NCBI GenBank assembly: GCA_964482685.1
Contig: CAYZZA010000076.1
Span: 1 to 5,174 of the forward strand
Length of the DNA: 5,174 bases
Source: CAYZZA01 sp964482685
GTDB lineage: Bacteria; Bacillota; Bacilli; Lactobacillales; Carnobacteriaceae_A
Direction of reading: 5' to 3'
The notes beneath the pieces are model-generated. The model saw nothing but the letters and a program-made list of their open reading frames with translations, made no database searches and was not told the DNA's origin. The position numbers and the translations under genes are program-made. Positions 2,743-5,174 of this stretch are shown here, piece after piece. Each line of letters begins with the position of its first letter. The first letter of the stretch is position 1.

Positions 2743-5174
2743 TTGAGCAAACAGCGTATACTTTCTAATCAAGGTCCTTTCCAGTTACCCAACAAGAAAG
2801 AAATGTTTTCTAAAAAATATAGTTTGTCTTTGAGTGCAGGAGCCTTATTGGGCATTGCGTCGCTTTCTACATCACCGTTTATTGTACGAGCAGAAGAACA
2901 GCCAGAAACAATTACTGTTCAATCGCTACAAGAAGAAATACAGGCTACATTTTCTAGTGAGGCACATACAAACGAAAATGAAGTTGCTAATGCCTCTGTT
3001 GTACGAACGAAAGAACAAGAGATTGAACGACAACAACTAATCAAAGAATTATATACATTAATAGCTGCCCAATATAGTGAAATAAATAGCGAAGAGTTAC
3101 ACATAGAAGAAATGAGTGAGAGTGAAATAGAAACTCTCATGGCAATCCTCATTCGAGAACAAGACAGAAAAACAAACATCGAATCTGGTGAAGACGTTGA
3201 AAAACTATTTCAAAATGAAGTTGTTGAAACGGTTGAGAAGACAGAGCCTATTGAAAACATTGAACCAGTTGAAGAGGTAACTCAAGCTGAGGGCATCGAA
3301 CAGGTTGAAGAACCACTCGAAAATGAAGATGTTGAATCTGTTGAGGAAGCAGAGCCTACTGAAAACATTGAAACAATTGAAGAGGTAACTCAAGCTGAGG
3401 GCGTCGAACAGGTTGAAGAACCACTTGAAAATGAAGATGTTGAATCTGTTGAGGAAACAGAGCCTACTGAAAACATTGAAACAGTTGAAGAGGTAACTCA
3501 AGCTGAGGGCGTCGAACAGGTTAAAAAGGCAAACCTAACTCAAGTTGCGGGAGAAACTAAAGAAGTAAACCAGGAAACAAAACAAGCTACAGCACAAGTT
3601 TTTTCTATGACAAGTAGTGTTGAAAAAACAAGTGATGCTCAATATTATGTAGTTAAATCTGGCGATACGTTAAATGAAATAGCAAGAATACATGATACGA
3701 CAGTACAAGCGCTCGTTCAGACAAACAATATAAAAGATCAAAATAAAATTAGTGTTGGACAAAGACTAGTACTCTCTGGTCTTCCAGTAAATCAGCCGAT
3801 ACAAAATAGTGACATTGCAAACGCAAAAACTCCAACAGGATTTATTCAATCTGTAGCCAACCATGCGTCCACAATTGCTGATCAACATGGATTGTATGCA
3901 TCTGTGATGATTGCCCAAGCCGCGTTAGAAAGTGGGTATGGAAAGAGTAGTCTATCTGTTTCTCCAAATTATAACTTGTTTGGTATTAAAGGAAGATACA
4001 ATGGCGCGTCTGTTGTCCTTTATACAAAAGAATACAGCAAAGCTGGCGGATGGATTACGATTCCACAAGAGTTTAAAAAGTATCCATCGTATGCAGAATC
4101 GCTATTAGATAACGCACGTTTGCTCGCAAATGGTCTATCATGGAACAAACAATTTTATGCAGGAACCTGGAAGTCAAACGCCAAAACTTATCGTGAGGCA
4201 ACTGCTTGGTTGCAAGGAAGATACGCAACGGATCCAAGCTACGCTTCTAAGTTAAATCGAATCATTGAGCTGTATGATTTAACACGTTTTGATTCGTTTA
4301 TGGAAGTAGAGACTCCAGATGTAGGTTCTGAGTTTACACCGACAGATAAACCAGTTGAGAAACCTGTTGAGGCACCAACCGAGACACCAAGTCAGCAATC
4401 TGNNNNNNNNNNNNNNNNNNNNNNNNNNNNNNNNNNNNNNNNNNNNNNNNNNNNNNNNNNNNNNNNNNNNNNNNNNNNNNNNNNNNNNNNNNNNNNNNNN
4501 NNCTTAAAACAACTGAACAAGTTGTCTTCTGATATAATTTACACCGGCCGTACATTGTTTGTGCCATCAAGTAGTCCGGTTGAAACTGAAAAACCAGTTG
4601 AGAAACCTGTTGAGGCACCAACCGAGACACCAAGTCAGCAATCTGAAGGAACAACGTCTTACACGATTGTCCGTGGAGACACATTGTCAGGTATTGCCCT
4701 TAAATTTGGTACAACAGTGTCAAACTTAAAACAACTGAACAAGTTGTCTTCTGATATAATTTACACCGGCCGTACATTGCTTGTACCATCAAGCCGTCCG
4801 GTTGGACAACCCGTTGAAAAGCCTGTCGGAAAACCAGCAGTTACACCCCAAAAGACTACATTGTACACGATTGTTCGTGGTGATACTCTCTCGGCCTTGG
4901 CTGTTAAGTTTAAAACGACAGTGGTAGATTTGAAAAAATGGAACAATTTATCATCAGATACTATCTACATAGGACGTACACTACGTGTGTCAGCAAATGG
5001 GCAAGCACCAACCACGGGAACTACTTCTTCATCAAATTCCGTTCAAAACAAAACAGGTATGCACACCATCGTTCGTGGCGATACATTGTCTGGAATTGCA
5101 CGTAAGTATGGGACAACTGTTTCGGCTCTAAAACGACTCAACAATTTGCGTTCTGATTTAATATTTGTTGGGAA
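2743..5174 (+). CDS. Secreted LysM peptidoglycan hydrolase, GH73 N-acetylglucosaminidase (3' end outside window)
   Basis: An AtlA/AcmA-like autolysin that would cleave N-acetylglucosaminyl bonds of peptidoglycan outside the cell, typically for daughter-cell separation. The frame is open for 810 codons, with no stop on either side of the N gap. Domain order: a 20-residue charged lead; signal peptide FSKKYSLSLSAGALLGIASL with likely cleavage after VRA (residue 50); a Glu/Gln-rich helical region (51-156); acidic 36-residue repeats (157-260); a Gln/Thr linker; LysM 1 (301-344, YYVVKSGDTL...); and the GH73 domain (about 365-517) with catalytic Glu396 in AALESGYG and the hallmark NYNLFGIKG (409-417). 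Then follow Pro/Glu/Thr linkers and C-terminal LysMs: one cut by the gap (tail from 4504), complete ones at 4660-4785 and 4864-4989, and a partial one from 5062. Each of the latter three starts with a TIVRGDTLS-type motif. Residue numbers after the gap are nominal. No LPxTG or stop is reached. LysMs would bind peptidoglycan non-covalently. Confidence 0.94.
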   Translation, partial: MSKQRILSNQGPFQLPNKKEMFSKKYSLSLSAGALLGIASLSTSPFIVRAEEQPETITVQSLQEEIQATFSSEAHTNENEVANASVVRTKEQEIERQQLIKELYTLIAAQYSEINSEELHIEEMSESEIETLMAILIREQDRKTNIESGEDVEKLFQNEVVETVEKTEPIENIEPVEEVTQAEGIEQVEEPLENEDVESVEEAEPTENIETIEEVTQAEGVEQVEEPLENEDVESVEETEPTENIETVEEVTQAEGVEQVKKANLTQVAGETKEVNQETKQATAQVFSMTSSVEKTSDAQYYVVKSGDTLNEIARIHDTTVQALVQTNNIKDQNKISVGQRLVLSGLPVNQPIQNSDIANAKTPTGFIQSVANHASTIADQHGLYASVMIAQAALESGYGKSSLSVSPNYNLFGIKGRYNGASVVLYTKEYSKAGGWITIPQEFKKYPSYAESLLDNARLLANGLSWNKQFYAGTWKSNAKTYREATAWLQGRYATDPSYASKLNRIIELYDLTRFDSFMEVETPDVGSEFTPTDKPVEKPVEAPTETPSQQSXXXXXXXXXXXXXXXXXXXXXXXXXXXXXXXXXXLKQLNKLSSDIIYTGRTLFVPSSSPVETEKPVEKPVEAPTETPSQQSEGTTSYTIVRGDTLSGIALKFGTTVSNLKQLNKLSSDIIYTGRTLLVPSSRPVGQPVEKPVGKPAVTPQKTTLYTIVRGDTLSALAVKFKTTVVDLKKWNNLSSDTIYIGRTLRVSANGQAPTTGTTSSSNSVQNKTGMHTIVRGDTLSGIARKYGTTVSALKRLNNLRSDLIFVG
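3211..3522 (+). repeat. Acidic tandem repeats, 108 nt (36 aa), about 2.9 copies
   Basis: Copies begin at 3211, 3319 and 3427, and the last stops at 3522 after 96 nt. Copies 2 and 3 differ at only two of 96 positions; copy 1 is more diverged, mainly in its first third. The period is a whole number of codons, so copy-number change keeps the frame. The second copy encodes 14 Glu and 1 Asp in 36 residues with no Lys or Arg. Val or Ile recurs every three residues in short runs such as VESVEE, IETIEE and VEQVEE. The region sits between the helical N-terminal part and LysM 1, and probably forms an extended acidic spacer. Confidence 0.95.
4348..4803 (+). repeat. 222-nt (74-aa) linker-plus-LysM tandem repeat, interrupted by the N gap
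   Basis: The 55 nt at 4348-4402, just before the gap, are identical to 4591-4645. The first 79 nt after the gap (4503-4581) match 4725-4803 with four differences. The second comparison gives a period of 222 nt. Each unit encodes a Pro/Glu/Thr linker (KPVEKPVEAPTETPSQQS) followed by a LysM. Later LysMs (from 4864 and 5062) have different linkers and are more diverged, so only the first units are recent duplicates. Confidence 0.9.
4403..4502. other. Assembly gap of 100 Ns inside the LysM repeat
   Basis: Exactly 100 Ns is the conventional placeholder for a gap of unknown size. By comparison with the next repeat copy, the missing piece between the flanks is 79 nt (equivalent to 4646-4724), or 79 plus a multiple of 222 nt. 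Both 79 and 100 leave the same remainder on division by 3, so the frame appears unbroken as drawn. The missing part should hold the start of a LysM, including its RGDTL motif. Confidence 0.95.

Noticed and set aside
2834..3179. Open frames on both strands (2834-3040 plus, 2919-3179 minus)
   Set aside because: Both overlap the signal-peptide and helical region of the hydrolase, whose TTG-initiated frame is open for over 800 codons.
3205..3501. Minus-strand frame encoding a repetitive Phe/Asn/Leu-rich peptide
   Set aside because: It is the reverse complement of the acidic Glu/Val repeats; its apparent repeats and hydrophobicity follow from antisense GAA/GTT codons.
3211..4803. Repeats considered as a CRISPR array
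   Set aside because: Units are 108 and 222 nt, contiguous, in frame and protein-coding, with no short repeat/unique spacer alternation.
4334..4946. Minus-strand frames at 4334-4684 (through the N gap) and 4761-4946
   Set aside because: Antisense to the LysM array, and the first is open only because Ns cannot contain stops.

Overview
The window looks like a chromosomal segment of a low-G+C Firmicute of the order Lactobacillales, with Enterococcaceae or Carnobacteriaceae as the best guess. The A+T-rich genes, the strong AAGGAG-type ribosome binding sites, the AtlA/AcmA-like glucosaminidase with LysM repeats, and especially an SMK-box (SAM-III) riboswitch ahead of metK all point there. That riboswitch class is known mainly from Lactobacillales.

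Layout, left to right. Positions 28-262 hold the end of a tRNA cluster: Asp(GUC), Phe(GAA), Gly(UCC), closed by a short intrinsic terminator. A promoter with an extended -10 box then starts a transcript whose leader (380-456) is an SMK-box riboswitch that can hide the metK ribosome binding site. metK (457-1653) encodes S-adenosylmethionine synthetase. It converges with a leftward gene (1799-2362) for an MnmM/YtqB-type SAM-dependent tRNA methyltransferase. A long, bulge-free hairpin at 1660-1734 lies between the two and probably terminates both. The 380 bp from 2363 to 2742 contain a good leftward promoter for mnmM and an unexplained G+C-richer block (about 2579-2686).

From a TTG codon at 2743 to the window edge runs one large open frame that an ATG-only, complete-ORF search misses. 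It encodes a secreted peptidoglycan hydrolase: signal peptide, helical region, nearly three copies of a very acidic 36-residue repeat, one LysM, a GH73 glucosaminidase domain, then a C-terminal LysM array. The array is interrupted by exactly 100 Ns. The flanking sequence shows that this gap lies inside near-identical 222-nt tandem repeats, so it is probably a collapsed repeat rather than random missing sequence.

How the parts relate. MetK makes SAM, its riboswitch senses SAM, and the neighbouring methyltransferase uses SAM to modify wobble uridines of tRNAs. The tRNA-Gly(UCC) upstream has such a wobble U. The cell-wall hydrolase is functionally separate and is probably involved in cell separation. 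No wholly new system is evident. The most interesting points are the two layers of in-frame repeats in the hydrolase, its LysM placed before the catalytic domain, and the unexplained block at 2579-2686.
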